From Paracoccus zhejiangensis (GTDB lineage: Bacteria; Pseudomonadota; Alphaproteobacteria; Rhodobacterales; Rhodobacteraceae), in contig NZ_CP025430.1 of the NCBI RefSeq assembly GCF_002847445.1, positions 3,716,501-3,780,500 of the forward strand: DNA of 64,000 nt, in the 5' to 3' direction. The position numbers were made by a program, and so were the translations under genes. Under the pieces are notes generated by a model. The model was not told where the DNA came from, made no database searches, and worked only from the letters and a program-made list of their open reading frames with translations. The first letter of the stretch is position 1. Every line of letters begins with the position of its first letter. Below are positions 17,910 through 27,201 of the stretch, piece by piece.

Positions 17910-18860
17910 ATGACCGCGACAACACGAAATCCCGGCACCGATCTGCGCCTCGACTGGTTCGAGGCCATCCGCATCAACACGCCTGCCGTGGAACGCCGCG
18001 CGGCCACGCTGCCGGCGCGGCGCAGCCTGAAGAAGGATTTTCAGGCGGCCTGGCTTCTGAACGCCGTGCGCTGCATCGACCTGACCACGCTGGCGGGCGA
18101 TGATACCGAAGACCGGGTGGCGCGGCTTTGCGCCAAGGCGATGCAGCCGATCGCGCCGGAACTGCTCGAGGCCATGGGCGTCGATGGCCTGACCACCGGC
18201 GCCGTCTGCGTCTATCCGACCATGGTTGCAGCGGCCAAGCGTGCGCTTGGCAATTCCGGAGTGCCGGTCGCCTCGGTCGCCACCGGCTTTCCCGCCGGGC
18301 TGATGCCCCTGGACCTGCGTCTGGCCGAGATCCGCTATGCCGTCGATCAGGGCGCGGACGAGATCGACATCGTCATCACCCGCGCCCATGTGCTGCAGGG
18401 CGATTGGGCCGCGCTTTATGACGAGATCAGCGCCATGCGCGAGGCCTGCGGCGCCTCGAAGATGAAGGCCATTCTGGCCACCGGCGATCTGAAATCGCTG
18501 GAAAACGTCGCCAAGGCCAGCCATGTCGCCATGCAGGCCGGGTCCGACTGGATCAAGACCTCGACCGGGAAAGAGGGGGTGAATGCCACGCTGCCCGTCT
18601 CGCTGGTCATGTGCCGCACCATCCGGGACTATCAGGCGCTGTCGGGCCATACCGTCGGCTTCAAGCCCGCCGGCGGGCTGCGCACCGCCAAGGACGCCAT
18701 CGCCTGGCAGGTGCTGATGAAAGAGGAACTGGGCCGCGACTGGCTGCGTCCCGATCTCTTCCGCATCGGCGCCAGCTCGCTTCTGGGCGATATCGAGCGC
18801 CAGATCAGCCACCACGTCACCGGCCGCTATGCTGCGGCCCATCGCCAAGCCATCGCCTGA
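17910..18860 (+). CDS. deoC: deoxyribose-phosphate aldolase
   Basis: Cleaves 2-deoxyribose 5-phosphate to acetaldehyde and glyceraldehyde 3-phosphate by a Schiff base. 316 residues, the long form of the family with an N-terminal extension. Catalytic residues are visible: Lys216 in DWIKTSTGK forms the Schiff base, Lys252 in VGFKPAGG lowers its pKa, and Asp153 in DEIDIV. ATG 17910 follows GAGGGGACC. The aldehyde dehydrogenase gene begins seven bases after the stop and would oxidise the acetaldehyde, so the pair makes a short deoxynucleoside breakdown path. Confidence 0.96.
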   Translation: MTATTRNPGTDLRLDWFEAIRINTPAVERRAATLPARRSLKKDFQAAWLLNAVRCIDLTTLAGDDTEDRVARLCAKAMQPIAPELLEAMGVDGLTTGAVCVYPTMVAAAKRALGNSGVPVASVATGFPAGLMPLDLRLAEIRYAVDQGADEIDIVITRAHVLQGDWAALYDEISAMREACGASKMKAILATGDLKSLENVAKASHVAMQAGSDWIKTSTGKEGVNATLPVSLVMCRTIRDYQALSGHTVGFKPAGGLRTAKDAIAWQVLMKEELGRDWLRPDLFRIGASSLLGDIERQISHHVTGRYAAAHRQAIA

Positions 18861-18867
18861 GGGGAAC

Positions 18868-21201
18868 ATGTCAAACGTGAGCAAGATCATGGAGAGCATG
18901 GATTATGGCCCCTCGGTCGAGGACAGCGCGGCGGTGCGCGACTGGCTGAAGGCCAAGTCGCCCTTCGGTCATTTCATCGGCGGCAAGTTCCAGACGCCGG
19001 GCAAGACCTTTGCCAGTTCCAACCCCTCGACCGGCGAGGCGCTGGCCGAGGTGTCTCAGGGCACGGCGGCGGATGTCGAGGCGGCGGTCAAGGCCGCGCG
19101 CAAGGCGCAGAAGGGCTGGGCGGCGCTTTCCGGCAGCGAGCGGGCGCGCTACCTATACGCCATTGCCCGCCATGTGCAGAAGCGCGAGCGCTTCCTGTCG
19201 GTGCTCGAAACGCTGGATAACGGCAAGCCGATCCGCGAAAGCCGCGACATCGACATTCCGCTTGTCGCCCGGCATTTCTATCACCATGCAGGCTGGGCCG
19301 AGCTGCGTGATGCCGAATTCCCCGGCCATGCGCCGCTGGGGGTTTGCGGCCAGATCATCCCGTGGAACTTTCCGCTGCTGATGCTGGCGTGGAAGATCGC
19401 GCCGGCGCTGGCCGCCGGGAATACGGTGGTGCTGAAACCGGCCGAATACACCTCGCTGACCGCGCTGGCCTTTGCCGAGATATGTCAGGAGGTCGGCTTG
19501 CCTGCCGGCGTGGTCAATATCGTCACCGGCGACGGCGCAACGGGTGCGGCCATCGTCGAGGCCGAGGTCGACAAGATCGCCTTCACCGGCTCGACCGAAG
19601 TGGGCCGGGCCATTGCCGCGAAGCTCTCGGGCACAGGCCGCAAGCTGACACTGGAACTGGGCGGCAAGTCGCCTTTCATCGTCATGGAGGATGCCGATCT
19701 CGATGCCGCGGTCGAGGGCGTGGTCGATTCCATCTGGTTCAACCAAGGGCAGGTCTGCTGCGCCGGCTCGCGCATTCTCGTGGCCGAGGCCGTGGCGGAT
19801 CGGTTCGAGACGCTGCTGAACGCCCGCATGGCGAAGCTGATCGTGGGGCCGCCGCTGGACAAGTCCACCGATATCGGCGCCATCGTCGATCCGGTGCAGA
19901 AGGACCGCATTCAGGCCATCTGCCGCGCCGCGACCGATGCCGGTGCGGAACTCGTCGGCGGTCAGCCGGGCGAGGGCTGCTTCATCGCCCCCGGCTATCT
20001 GAAGAACATCGCCCCGGCCAATCCGGGCATGGTCGAGGAGATCTTTGGCCCGATCGCCACGCTGTCCACCTTCCGCACGGCGGACGAGGCGGTCGAACTG
20101 GCCAACAACACCCGTTACGGCCTTGCCGGTTCGGTCTGGTCGGAAAGCGCCACCGTCGCCACCGATCTGGCGGCGCGGATCAAGGCCGGGGTCATCTGGA
20201 TCAACTGCGCCAACATGTTCGACGCGGCGGCGCCCTTTGGCGGCTATCGCGAAAGCGGCTTCGGACGCGAGGGCGGGTTCACCGGGATGCTGGACTATCT
20301 GGCCGAACCGCCGGTGAAGCCGCGCAAGGAACCCGAGGCCGGCGCAGCTCAGACCGCGCCCGGCGGTGACGGGCAGGGCGGCGGTATCGACCGGACCGCC
20401 AAGCTCTATATCGGCGGCGCGCAGAAGCGGCCGGATGGCGGGGCGAATTATGCCGTGCCGGGCGGCATGGCGCCGCTTGGCAGCCGCAAGGATATCCGCA
20501 CTGCCGTCGAGGCGGCGGCCAAGGCCGGCAAATGGGCCGGCATGGGCGGCCATGCCCGGGCGCAGGTGCTCTATTACATCGCCGAGAACCTCTCGGCCCG
20601 CGCCGACGAGTTCGCCAAGCGCAGCAGCAAGGCCGAGGTGCAGGCCGCCATTGCCCGCGCCTTCCACTATGCCGCATGGGCCGACAAGTTCGACGGACGC
20701 AACGTGCAGGCCAAGCCCGCGCATCTGGTGAACGTGCTGCCCGAGCCTTACGGCGTCATCGGCATCGCCTGCCCGAACGACCAGCCGCTATCGGCTTTCA
20801 TGTCGCTGGTGATGCCGGCGATTGCGATGGGGAATGCGGTCGTGGTCGTGCCGGCGCAGGATGATCCGCTGCCGGTGCTGGATCTCTATCAGGTCTTCGA
20901 CACCTCGGATCTGCCGGGTGGCGTGGTCAATATCGTGACCGGGTCCAAGGACGAACTGGCAAAGGTACTGGCCGCGCATGATGAGGTTGCAGGGCTGTGG
21001 TATGTCGGCGATCGCGCCCGGCTGGCAGGCGTCGAAAAGGCGGGGGGCGGCAACCTGAAACCCGTCTGGTCGCCCGCGCATCGCGACTGGACCGGGGCGC
21101 AGGCGCAGGGGCGCGCGTTCCTTCGGCAGGCCACCCAGACCAAGACCATCTGGCTGCCCTATGGCGCGCTGCCCGCCGGAACAGGCAGCGCGGCTTACTG
21201 A
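18868..21201 (+). CDS. tandem aldehyde dehydrogenase (active N-terminal domain, degenerate C-terminal domain)
   Basis: 777 residues. Residues 35-495 are a complete NAD(P)-dependent aldehyde dehydrogenase: PWNFPLLM at 165, Glu263 in LELGGKSP and nucleophile Cys297 in FNQGQVCC. After a Gly/Ala-rich linker (about 500-512) a second, shorter copy begins (LYIGGAQKRPDGG) with the cofactor-binding half (ACPNDQPLSAFMSLVMPAIA) but without a recognisable LELGGK glutamate or GQxC cysteine, so it should be inactive. Starts at ATG 18868 after GGGG. Next to deoC, it is expected to oxidise acetaldehyde to acetate. Tandem forms of this kind are known beside deoC in alphaproteobacteria. Confidence 0.9.
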   Translation: MSNVSKIMESMDYGPSVEDSAAVRDWLKAKSPFGHFIGGKFQTPGKTFASSNPSTGEALAEVSQGTAADVEAAVKAARKAQKGWAALSGSERARYLYAIARHVQKRERFLSVLETLDNGKPIRESRDIDIPLVARHFYHHAGWAELRDAEFPGHAPLGVCGQIIPWNFPLLMLAWKIAPALAAGNTVVLKPAEYTSLTALAFAEICQEVGLPAGVVNIVTGDGATGAAIVEAEVDKIAFTGSTEVGRAIAAKLSGTGRKLTLELGGKSPFIVMEDADLDAAVEGVVDSIWFNQGQVCCAGSRILVAEAVADRFETLLNARMAKLIVGPPLDKSTDIGAIVDPVQKDRIQAICRAATDAGAELVGGQPGEGCFIAPGYLKNIAPANPGMVEEIFGPIATLSTFRTADEAVELANNTRYGLAGSVWSESATVATDLAARIKAGVIWINCANMFDAAAPFGGYRESGFGREGGFTGMLDYLAEPPVKPRKEPEAGAAQTAPGGDGQGGGIDRTAKLYIGGAQKRPDGGANYAVPGGMAPLGSRKDIRTAVEAAAKAGKWAGMGGHARAQVLYYIAENLSARADEFAKRSSKAEVQAAIARAFHYAAWADKFDGRNVQAKPAHLVNVLPEPYGVIGIACPNDQPLSAFMSLVMPAIAMGNAVVVVPAQDDPLPVLDLYQVFDTSDLPGGVVNIVTGSKDELAKVLAAHDEVAGLWYVGDRARLAGVEKAGGGNLKPVWSPAHRDWTGAQAQGRAFLRQATQTKTIWLPYGALPAGTGSAAY

Positions 21202-21214
21202 TCGGGACGGCGCG

Positions 21215-21976
21215 TCAGCGCCACTCCTCGCGCCGCGCCACGGCACTGCGCCTGAGCAGCGCGGTGTCCAGATCGACCGCCACGAACAACGCGCCGGCAT
21301 CGGCGGCGGCGCGCGCCATCTCCTGATCGGCCGACAGGAACCCTGCGGGCATGCCGGCAGCGGTCAGGCGCTGGATGGTCTCGACGATCTTGGCCCTGAC
21401 CTCGGGATGGCCGGCATTGCCCAGATGCCCCATCGAAGCCGCCAGATCGGCCGGGCCGATGAACACCCCGTCCACGCCGTCGATGGTGCAGATCTCGTCC
21501 AGATGCTCGATCGCCTCCAGCGTCTCGAGTTGCAGCAGCAGGCAGATCTCCTCCTCGGCGCGGATGTTGTAATCCTTGATCGCCCCGAAGCGGCTGGCCC
21601 GCGACAGGCCCGACACGCCCCGCATCCCGCGCGGGGGATAGCGCACCGCCGCCACCGCCGCCCGCGCCTCGTCGGCGGATTGCACATAGGGGATCAGCAG
21701 CGACTGCGCCCCGCCATCCAGAAGCCGCTTGATATCCACCATGTCGTTCCAGCCCGGCCGAACGATGGGCGTGGTCGGGTAGGGCTCGGCGGCGCGTAGC
21801 AGCGCCACGGCCTCGGTCGATTCGATCGGCGTATGCTCTGTATCGATCAAGAGCCAGTCATAGCCGCAATTGGCCAGAAGCTCGATGCTGTTCGGGTCGG
21901 GGATCGAGCACCAGACGCCGATCTGGCGCTGGCCGGCCTTGAGCGCGGCCTTGAAGCGGTTCTTGGGCAGGTCCAT
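21215..21976 (-). CDS. HpcH/HpaI-family class II aldolase
   Basis: Metal-dependent pyruvate aldolase of the 2-dehydro-3-deoxyglucarate / 4-hydroxy-2-oxoheptanedioate type, 253 residues. Motifs: IGVWCSIPDPNSIELLANCGYDWLLIDTEHTP (here split: IGVWCSIPDPN and DWLLIDTEHTP), a catalytic-base region PIVRPGWND, metal-binding Glu in LLLQLETLEA and DGVFIGPADLAASMGH. Start at ATG 21976; upstream frame is rejected for lack of family similarity. It is the last gene of a minus-strand group after a Gfo/Idh oxidoreductase and aroQ, consistent with breakdown of a sugar acid or an aromatic ring-cleavage product. Exact substrate not determinable. Confidence 0.9.
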   Translation of the reverse strand: MDLPKNRFKAALKAGQRQIGVWCSIPDPNSIELLANCGYDWLLIDTEHTPIESTEAVALLRAAEPYPTTPIVRPGWNDMVDIKRLLDGGAQSLLIPYVQSADEARAAVAAVRYPPRGMRGVSGLSRASRFGAIKDYNIRAEEEICLLLQLETLEAIEHLDEICTIDGVDGVFIGPADLAASMGHLGNAGHPEVRAKIVETIQRLTAAGMPAGFLSADQEMARAAADAGALFVAVDLDTALLRRSAVARREEWR

Positions 21977-22057
21977 CTGGCGCGGTCCTTCGCTGGGTTC
22001 GGGGTCTGGTATACAGTTTGAGCCTTGGCCGGCGCCGAATGCAACCCGTTCCACGCC

Positions 22058-23095
22058 TCAAGTCTCGCCGGGAACGACCATCTGGCCACGCGCCGCCGCC
22101 TGCCTGACTGCCTCGACCACCTCGAGCGCGGCAAGCCCGTCGCTTGCCGTGACCAGCGGTGGTTCCTCGCCCCGCACCACCCGGCCGAACTGTGCCGCTT
22201 GCAGGACAAGTGGATCGGCGAGGTCGAAGGGAAAGCGGGTGGCGCTGATCGCTTCGTGCCAGCCCGGCTGGCGCCAGAGAGTCAGGCTGGGCAGCGCCAG
22301 CGAACCTTCCGTGCCGGCGATCCAGTAGCAATCCTGTCCGGTGGCGGGATAGGCCGGGTTCTCGCGTGCGGTCAGCTCCCAGCTCCATGGCGCGGGAACG
22401 GTGTCGCTGACGGTGATGGTACCAAGCGCGCCGTTCTGAAACTGCAGCGACACCACGGCCGTATCCTCGACCTCGAAGCCACGGACGGCATTGGTGGTCA
22501 TCGCTTGAAGCCGCGCCACCGGACCGCAGAAATGCATCATCAGGTCAATGTCGTGGATTAAGTTCAGGTAGACCGGGCCGGCACCCGGCTTGCGCCGCCA
22601 GTCGGCCTCGAAATAGGCATCGGGCTTCAGGAACCATGTGCTACCATGGATCGCGGCGATTTGGCCAAGCGCGCCCTCATCGATCAGCGCCTTGGCCCGG
22701 ACGATCAGCGGGTTGTGGCGGCGGTGATGGCCGGTTGCGACGGCAACACCGGCGGCGTTGGCAGCGGCGACGATGGCGCGCGCCCCGGCCAGATCGCCGG
22801 CCAGCGGCTTTTCCACCAGCACCGGCAGACCCGCCGCGATGCAGGTTAGCGCGCCGGGTGCGTGCAGCTGGTTCGGCGTGGCCAGGATCACCCCGTCGAT
22901 ACCGTTGTTATCGATCAGGCTCTCGAGACTGGCGTGAAGCGGCACGGCGAACTCGGCCGCCACGGCCTGCGCCTCGGGCGAGGGATCGACGATCGCGGCA
23001 AGGGTCACGCCGGGCGCCATGGCGATGGCCTTGGCGTGCATCCGCCCGATCACCCCGGCACCGACAATGGCGATGCGGCTGACCGGCGGGGCCAT
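22058..23095 (-). CDS. Gfo/Idh/MocA-family NAD(P)-dependent oxidoreductase
   Basis: 345 residues with an N-terminal Rossmann fold (RIAIVGAGVIGRMHAKAI), the ATPNQLHA strand, the family signature VEKPLAGD with its catalytic Lys, and the C-terminal beta-sheet domain with NLIHDIDLMMHFCG carrying the conserved His/Asp. Typical substrates are sugars, inositols or related polyols. It starts five bases after the aroQ stop, so the two are cotranscribed. The combination with a type II dehydroquinase hints at quinate, shikimate or another cyclitol acid, but that is inference. Confidence 0.92.
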   Translation of the reverse strand: MAPPVSRIAIVGAGVIGRMHAKAIAMAPGVTLAAIVDPSPEAQAVAAEFAVPLHASLESLIDNNGIDGVILATPNQLHAPGALTCIAAGLPVLVEKPLAGDLAGARAIVAAANAAGVAVATGHHRRHNPLIVRAKALIDEGALGQIAAIHGSTWFLKPDAYFEADWRRKPGAGPVYLNLIHDIDLMMHFCGPVARLQAMTTNAVRGFEVEDTAVVSLQFQNGALGTITVSDTVPAPWSWELTARENPAYPATGQDCYWIAGTEGSLALPSLTLWRQPGWHEAISATRFPFDLADPLVLQAAQFGRVVRGEEPPLVTASDGLAALEVVEAVRQAAARGQMVVPGET

Positions 23096-23099
23096 CGCC

Positions 23100-23534
23100 T
23101 CAGCCCTGCGTCAGCTGCACGATCCGGCGGGTGGCGGCGGCATAGCCCTCGATCCCCAGCCCGGCGATCACCCCATCGGCGCGCAGCGAGACATAGGAAT
23201 GGTGCCGGAAAGCCTCGCGCTTGTGGACCTGACTGATATGGACCTCGATGACCGGGCCTTCGAAGGCATGCAGCGCGTCCAGCACCGCGACCGAGGTATG
23301 GGTCAGGGCGGCAGGGTTGATGACGATGCCCGCCGCCTTTTCGCGCGCCTCGTGGATCCAGTCGACGATCTGGCCCTCGTGGTTCGATTGCAGCAGGCGG
23401 ATGTCATAGCCCGTGCCAGCCGTGTCGCGGCACAGTTTCTCGACATCCTCCAGCGTCTCGCGGCCATAAATCTCGGGCTGGCGCTTGCCCAGGAGGTTCA
23501 GGTTCGGCCCGTTCAGGACGTAGATGGTTTTCAT
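23100..23534 (-). CDS. aroQ: 3-dehydroquinate dehydratase, type II
   Basis: Interconverts 3-dehydroquinate and 3-dehydroshikimate by the type II (enolate) route. 144 residues, normal length. [14 protein letters not shown] carries the mobile-loop Arg18 and catalytic Tyr23; [16 protein letters not shown] and [20 protein letters not shown] carry the substrate-binding and catalytic residues. ATG 23534 follows GGGGGCAG. Its place in a catabolic cluster, five bases before a Gfo/Idh gene, suggests a second, catabolic copy (as with QuiB/QutE-like enzymes) rather than the biosynthetic one, but only a genome-wide look could tell. Confidence 0.95.
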   Translation of the reverse strand: MKTIYVLNGPNLNLLGKRQPEIYGRETLEDVEKLCRDTAGTGYDIRLLQSNHEGQIVDWIHEAREKAAGIVINPAALTHTSVAVLDALHAFEGPVIEVHISQVHKREAFRHHSYVSLRADGVIAGLGIEGYAAATRRIVQLTQG

Positions 23535-23608
23535 GTCTGCCCCCGTATCGCGTGGATTGTTTCTAGCGCGCGCCGCGCGGAAAGGGGAAGGCCAAAGGCG
23601 CAGCGAAG

Positions 23609-23741
23609 GGCCGGCGCCTGCCCGTGGGACGGCATCGCAACGGGGCGTCGATGCGGTTTATGGTGCCAAGCCCCTCGCCGCTCTGAACTCGGGACCTGTG
23701 GTGGCAAAGCGCCGGCCCGCCGGGACGGGCAGGCGCTGGCC
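23609..23741. repeat. imperfect 17-bp inverted repeat between matB-like gene and aroQ
   Basis: Arms at 23609-23625 and 23725-23741 are reverse complements with one mismatch and about 100 bases between. They lie in the 242-base gap separating the acyl-CoA ligase 3' end from the aroQ start. They may be a terminator/antiterminator pair, a protein-binding site or a relic of a small mobile element; no gene lies between them. Confidence 0.45.
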
Positions 23742-23776
23742 CGGGCCGCTTGCGCGGCGTATCCGGGCCGGGTCTG

Positions 23777-25285
23777 TCAGCGGGCGAACAGCCCCTCATG
23801 TTCCTTCCTGAGTGCCGCCTTCTGCACCTTGCCCATGGTGTTGCGCGGCAGTTCGTCGACGACGATCACGCGCTTGGGCTGCTTGAACTTCGCCAGCCGG
23901 TCGGCCAGCGCCGCGATGATGGCTTGCTCCTCGAGCTCGGCACCCTTTTCACGCGCGATCACGGCGACCACCCCCTCGCCGAAATCGGGATGGGGCAGGC
24001 CGATCACCGCGCTTTCCAGGACGCCCGGCAGCCGGTCGATCACATCCTCGACCTCGATCGGATAGACGTTGAACCCGCCCGAGATGATCAGGTCCTTGCC
24101 GCGCCCGACGATGCTAACATAGCCACCCTCGTCAATCAGCCCCAGATCGCCGGTGATGAACCAGCCATCGGGTCGCAATTCCTCGGCGGTCTTCTCGGGC
24201 ATCCGCCAATAGCCCTGAAAGACATTCTCGCCGCGCACCTCGATGGTGCCGATCTCGCCCGCTGCCACCTCGGCCCCGCCTTCCATGATGCGCAGCTCGA
24301 CGCCCGGCAGGGGAAAGCCCACGGTGCCGGCCCGCCGCTCGCCCTCGTAGGGGTTCGAGGTGTTCATGTTCGTCTCGGTCATGCCATAGCGCTCAAGGAT
24401 GCGCTGGCCGGTGCGGGCCTCGAACGCCCGATGCGTCTCGGCTAGCAGGGGCGCACTGCCGGAGGTGAAGAGGCGCATATGGCCGGCAAGGGCGTGGTCG
24501 AAGCCGGGCTGGTCCAGCAACCGGGTATAGAAGGTCGGCACGCCCATCATGCTGGTGGCGCGCGGCATCAGCGACATGACCTGTTTGGCGTCGAACTTCG
24601 CCAGCCAGATCATCGCCCCGCCGGCCAGCATCAGGACATTGGTGGCGACGAATAGCCCGTGGGTGTGAAAGATTGGCAGCGCGTGCAGCAGCACGTCATC
24701 TGCGGTGAAGCGCCAGTAATCCGTTAGCACCTCGGCATTCGACAGCAGGTTCCGGTGGCTCAGCATCGCGCCTTTCGAGCGTCCGGTGGTGCCCGAGGTG
24801 TAAAGGATCGCCGCCAGATCATCCGGGCCGCGTTCGACCGGCTCCTGCACATCGTCCATCTCGGCGGCACCCGCCATCAGGCTGCCGGTGCCGTCGCCCG
24901 CCAGCGTCATCAAGACCGCCGGACTGTCGCCCATGAACGCCGCGCGCTGCGCCTCGCGGGACGGATCGCAGACCACCATCGCGGGTTCTGCGTCACCGAC
25001 GAAATAGGCAACCTCGGCGGCGGTATAGGCCGTGTTCAGCGGCAGGAAAACCGCCCCCGCCCTGAGGCAGCCGAGATAGAGCGCCAGCGCCTCGGGCGAT
25101 TTCTCGACCTGCACCGCCACCCGGTCGCCGGGTTTCACGCCTTCGGCCACCAGCAGGTTCGCCAGACGCGCCGACAGCCGGTCGATATCCGCATAGCTCA
25201 GCGCATTGCCGTCGGGCAGGATCAGGAAGACCCGCTCCGATCCCCGATGCGGACCCATCAGCGCGTCGAAAAGCGTATTGGTCAT
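23777..25285 (-). CDS. matB: malonyl-CoA synthetase-like acyl-CoA ligase
   Basis: ATP-dependent ligase of the ANL superfamily, 502 residues. Motifs: ILYTSGTTGRSKGAM (P-loop), ERYGMTETNMNTSNPYEG, GWFITGDLG and the C-terminal catalytic lysine in LPRNTMGKVQK. The stretch ERYGMTETNMNTSNPYEG with RAGTVGFPLPGV closely resembles rhizobial MatB (malonate + CoA + ATP), so malonate or methylmalonate is the best guess. Starts 31 bases after the TRAP permease gene, whose substrate may therefore be the same dicarboxylate. A malonyl-CoA decarboxylase gene (matA), usual in rhizobia, is not here. Confidence 0.85.
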   Translation of the reverse strand: MTNTLFDALMGPHRGSERVFLILPDGNALSYADIDRLSARLANLLVAEGVKPGDRVAVQVEKSPEALALYLGCLRAGAVFLPLNTAYTAAEVAYFVGDAEPAMVVCDPSREAQRAAFMGDSPAVLMTLAGDGTGSLMAGAAEMDDVQEPVERGPDDLAAILYTSGTTGRSKGAMLSHRNLLSNAEVLTDYWRFTADDVLLHALPIFHTHGLFVATNVLMLAGGAMIWLAKFDAKQVMSLMPRATSMMGVPTFYTRLLDQPGFDHALAGHMRLFTSGSAPLLAETHRAFEARTGQRILERYGMTETNMNTSNPYEGERRAGTVGFPLPGVELRIMEGGAEVAAGEIGTIEVRGENVFQGYWRMPEKTAEELRPDGWFITGDLGLIDEGGYVSIVGRGKDLIISGGFNVYPIEVEDVIDRLPGVLESAVIGLPHPDFGEGVVAVIAREKGAELEEQAIIAALADRLAKFKQPKRVIVVDELPRNTMGKVQKAALRKEHEGLFAR

Positions 25286-25316
25286 GGCTGGTCTCCGTTG
25301 CTGCGCGCCTGTCATC

Positions 25317-26633
25317 TCACCTTGCCGGTCCCATCACAAGATCGGGCAGGCCAGTGGCGATCTCGGGAAAGATCGACAGGATGACGATGCCCAGTACCAT
25401 CATGCCGACGAAGGGCAGCGAGCCCATCAGGATGTCGCGCAGCGAGATGCGGGGCGCGATCGAGTTGATGACATAAAGGTTCAGCCCGACAGGCGGGGTG
25501 ATGAGGCCGATCTCCATGTTGATCGTCAGGATCACCGCGAACCAGTAGGGGTCGAAGCCATGGGCATCAAGGATCGGCATCAGGATCGGCGCGGTCATCA
25601 GGATGATGGCAACGGGCGGCAGGAAGAAGCCGGCAAACAGCAGGAACAGGTTGATGATGCCCATCAGCACCCAGCGGTTCACCTCCAGCCCGGCGATCCA
25701 GCCGGCCAGTGTCTGGGTGATGAACAGCGAGGAAAGCGCAAAAGCGAACAGCTCCGCCGCGCCGATGATCAGCATGATCATCACCGCCTCGCGGATGGTG
25801 TCGCGGAAGATCGCGGCCATCGGGCGCGGGTTCCACATCTTGTAGATCACCGCGACCAACAGGATGCAGATCAGCGCGCCGGCACCTGCGGCCTCGGAGG
25901 GCGTGGCGACACCGCCGTAAAGCACGAACAGGATCGCCGCGACGATCATCAGGAAGGGCAGCACGCGGGGCAGGTTCTCCAGCCGCTCGGCCAGCGAATA
26001 GCGCCGGGTCAGATCGCCCAGTCCGATGCCGCGCCGCCAGCAGTCGAACAGCGCCCATGCCATGAAGAGGCCGGTCAGCATCAGCCCCGGCATCAACCCG
26101 GCCAGGAACAGCCGCCCGATGCTGGTCTCGGTCGAGATGCCATAGACGATCATGGTGACCGAGGGCGGGATCAGGATGCCAAGCGTTCCCCCCGCCGCGA
26201 TCGAGCCGGCGGCAAGGCTGTCGGGATAGCCGCGCTTGGTCATCTCGGGGATGCCCATCTTGCCGATGGCGGCGCAGGTGGCCGGGCTGGACCCGGAGAG
26301 CGCGGCAAACAGCGCACAGGCGCCGATATTCGACATGACCATGCCCCCCGGCACCCGGTAGAGCCAGCGGTCCAAGGCCTCATAGAGATCCTTGCCGGCG
26401 GGACTGGAGGCGATGGCCGCGCCCATCAGGATGAACATGGGGATCGAGACGAGACCGAAATTCGCCAGCCCGACCCAGAAGGTCTCGGCCACGCCATCGA
26501 GGGCGAAAAGCCCCTCGGACAGGACCAGCGCGACGATGGCCACGGTGCCGAGGGCGAAGGCGATGGGCGTGCCGACGGCCAGAAGCAGCAGAAGGCCGAT
26601 GAGGACGAGGAAACCTGCCATTGCCGGGGACAT
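25317..26633 (-). CDS. dctM: TRAP transporter large permease subunit
   Basis: Twelve-helix permease of a tripartite ATP-independent periplasmic transporter, 438 residues. Typical segments: GLVSIPMFILMGAAIASS, FAALSGSSPATCAAIGKMGIPEMTKRGYP, ILIPPSVTMIVYGISTETSIGRLFLAG and the C-terminal EIGLITPPVGLNLYVI. It couples Na+ entry to solute uptake together with the DctQ and DctP proteins. Begins one base after the dctQ stop. ATG 26633 chosen; ATG 26621 is a possible alternative. Confidence 0.96.
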   Translation of the reverse strand: MSPAMAGFLVLIGLLLLLAVGTPIAFALGTVAIVALVLSEGLFALDGVAETFWVGLANFGLVSIPMFILMGAAIASSPAGKDLYEALDRWLYRVPGGMVMSNIGACALFAALSGSSPATCAAIGKMGIPEMTKRGYPDSLAAGSIAAGGTLGILIPPSVTMIVYGISTETSIGRLFLAGLMPGLMLTGLFMAWALFDCWRRGIGLGDLTRRYSLAERLENLPRVLPFLMIVAAILFVLYGGVATPSEAAGAGALICILLVAVIYKMWNPRPMAAIFRDTIREAVMIMLIIGAAELFAFALSSLFITQTLAGWIAGLEVNRWVLMGIINLFLLFAGFFLPPVAIILMTAPILMPILDAHGFDPYWFAVILTINMEIGLITPPVGLNLYVINSIAPRISLRDILMGSLPFVGMMVLGIVILSIFPEIATGLPDLVMGPAR

Positions 26634-26634
26634 C

Positions 26635-27144
26635 TCAGACCCCCGCCACGTTGGTGGGCGTGAGATCGGGCCGCAGGGCCAGCACCACGTCGGCCAGAAG
26701 CTGTGCCAGCATCAGGATCATGGCGACGGGTAGCGGCCAGAAGGGGATCCACAGCGGCAGCGCCCAGACCGTGTCGGTGGTCCAGCCGCCAGCGAGGGCT
26801 TCCAGCAGGAAGTGCATTCCCGACCAGGCCATCGCGCCGACAAAGATCAGCGAGGCGATGGCGGCAATCAGGTTCATCACCCGCCGCCAGCCCGCGCCTG
26901 CCGCCTCGACCAGCACATCGACGCCGACATGACCGCGCAGCGCCAGCACATAGGGCGAACCCAAAAGCATCGCCGCAGTTGTGGCGTAGATGACGAATTC
27001 CGTCTGCCAGATGGTCGAGCCGTTCAGCACATAGCGGATCACCACCATTTGCGTGACCACCAGCACGGCCGCCACCAGAAGCAGCATCGCCAACCCGCCA
27101 CACAGCCGGGCCAGCCAGCCCAGCACGCCAAGATAGGTCTTCAT
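26635..27144 (-). CDS. dctQ: TRAP transporter small permease subunit
   Basis: Four-helix membrane partner of the large TRAP permease, 169 residues from ATG 27144 (MKTYLGVLGW). Carries the family pattern VVIRYVLNGSTIWQTEFVIY and LRGHVGVDVLVE. Sits between dctP and dctM in the usual order P-Q-M and is separated from dctM by one base. Confidence 0.94.
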   Translation of the reverse strand: MKTYLGVLGWLARLCGGLAMLLLVAAVLVVTQMVVIRYVLNGSTIWQTEFVIYATTAAMLLGSPYVLALRGHVGVDVLVEAAGAGWRRVMNLIAAIASLIFVGAMAWSGMHFLLEALAGGWTTDTVWALPLWIPFWPLPVAMILMLAQLLADVVLALRPDLTPTNVAGV

Positions 27145-27201
27145 CCCTGCCTGTCCCCCGCAGAAAAGCACCGGCGGAGACGCGCGCCCCGCCGGTTCAG
27201 G

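Noticed and set aside
16629..18899. 756-codon minus-strand open frame opposite the DUF1523 gene and deoC
   Set aside because: Antisense shadow; it would also cross three gene boundaries.
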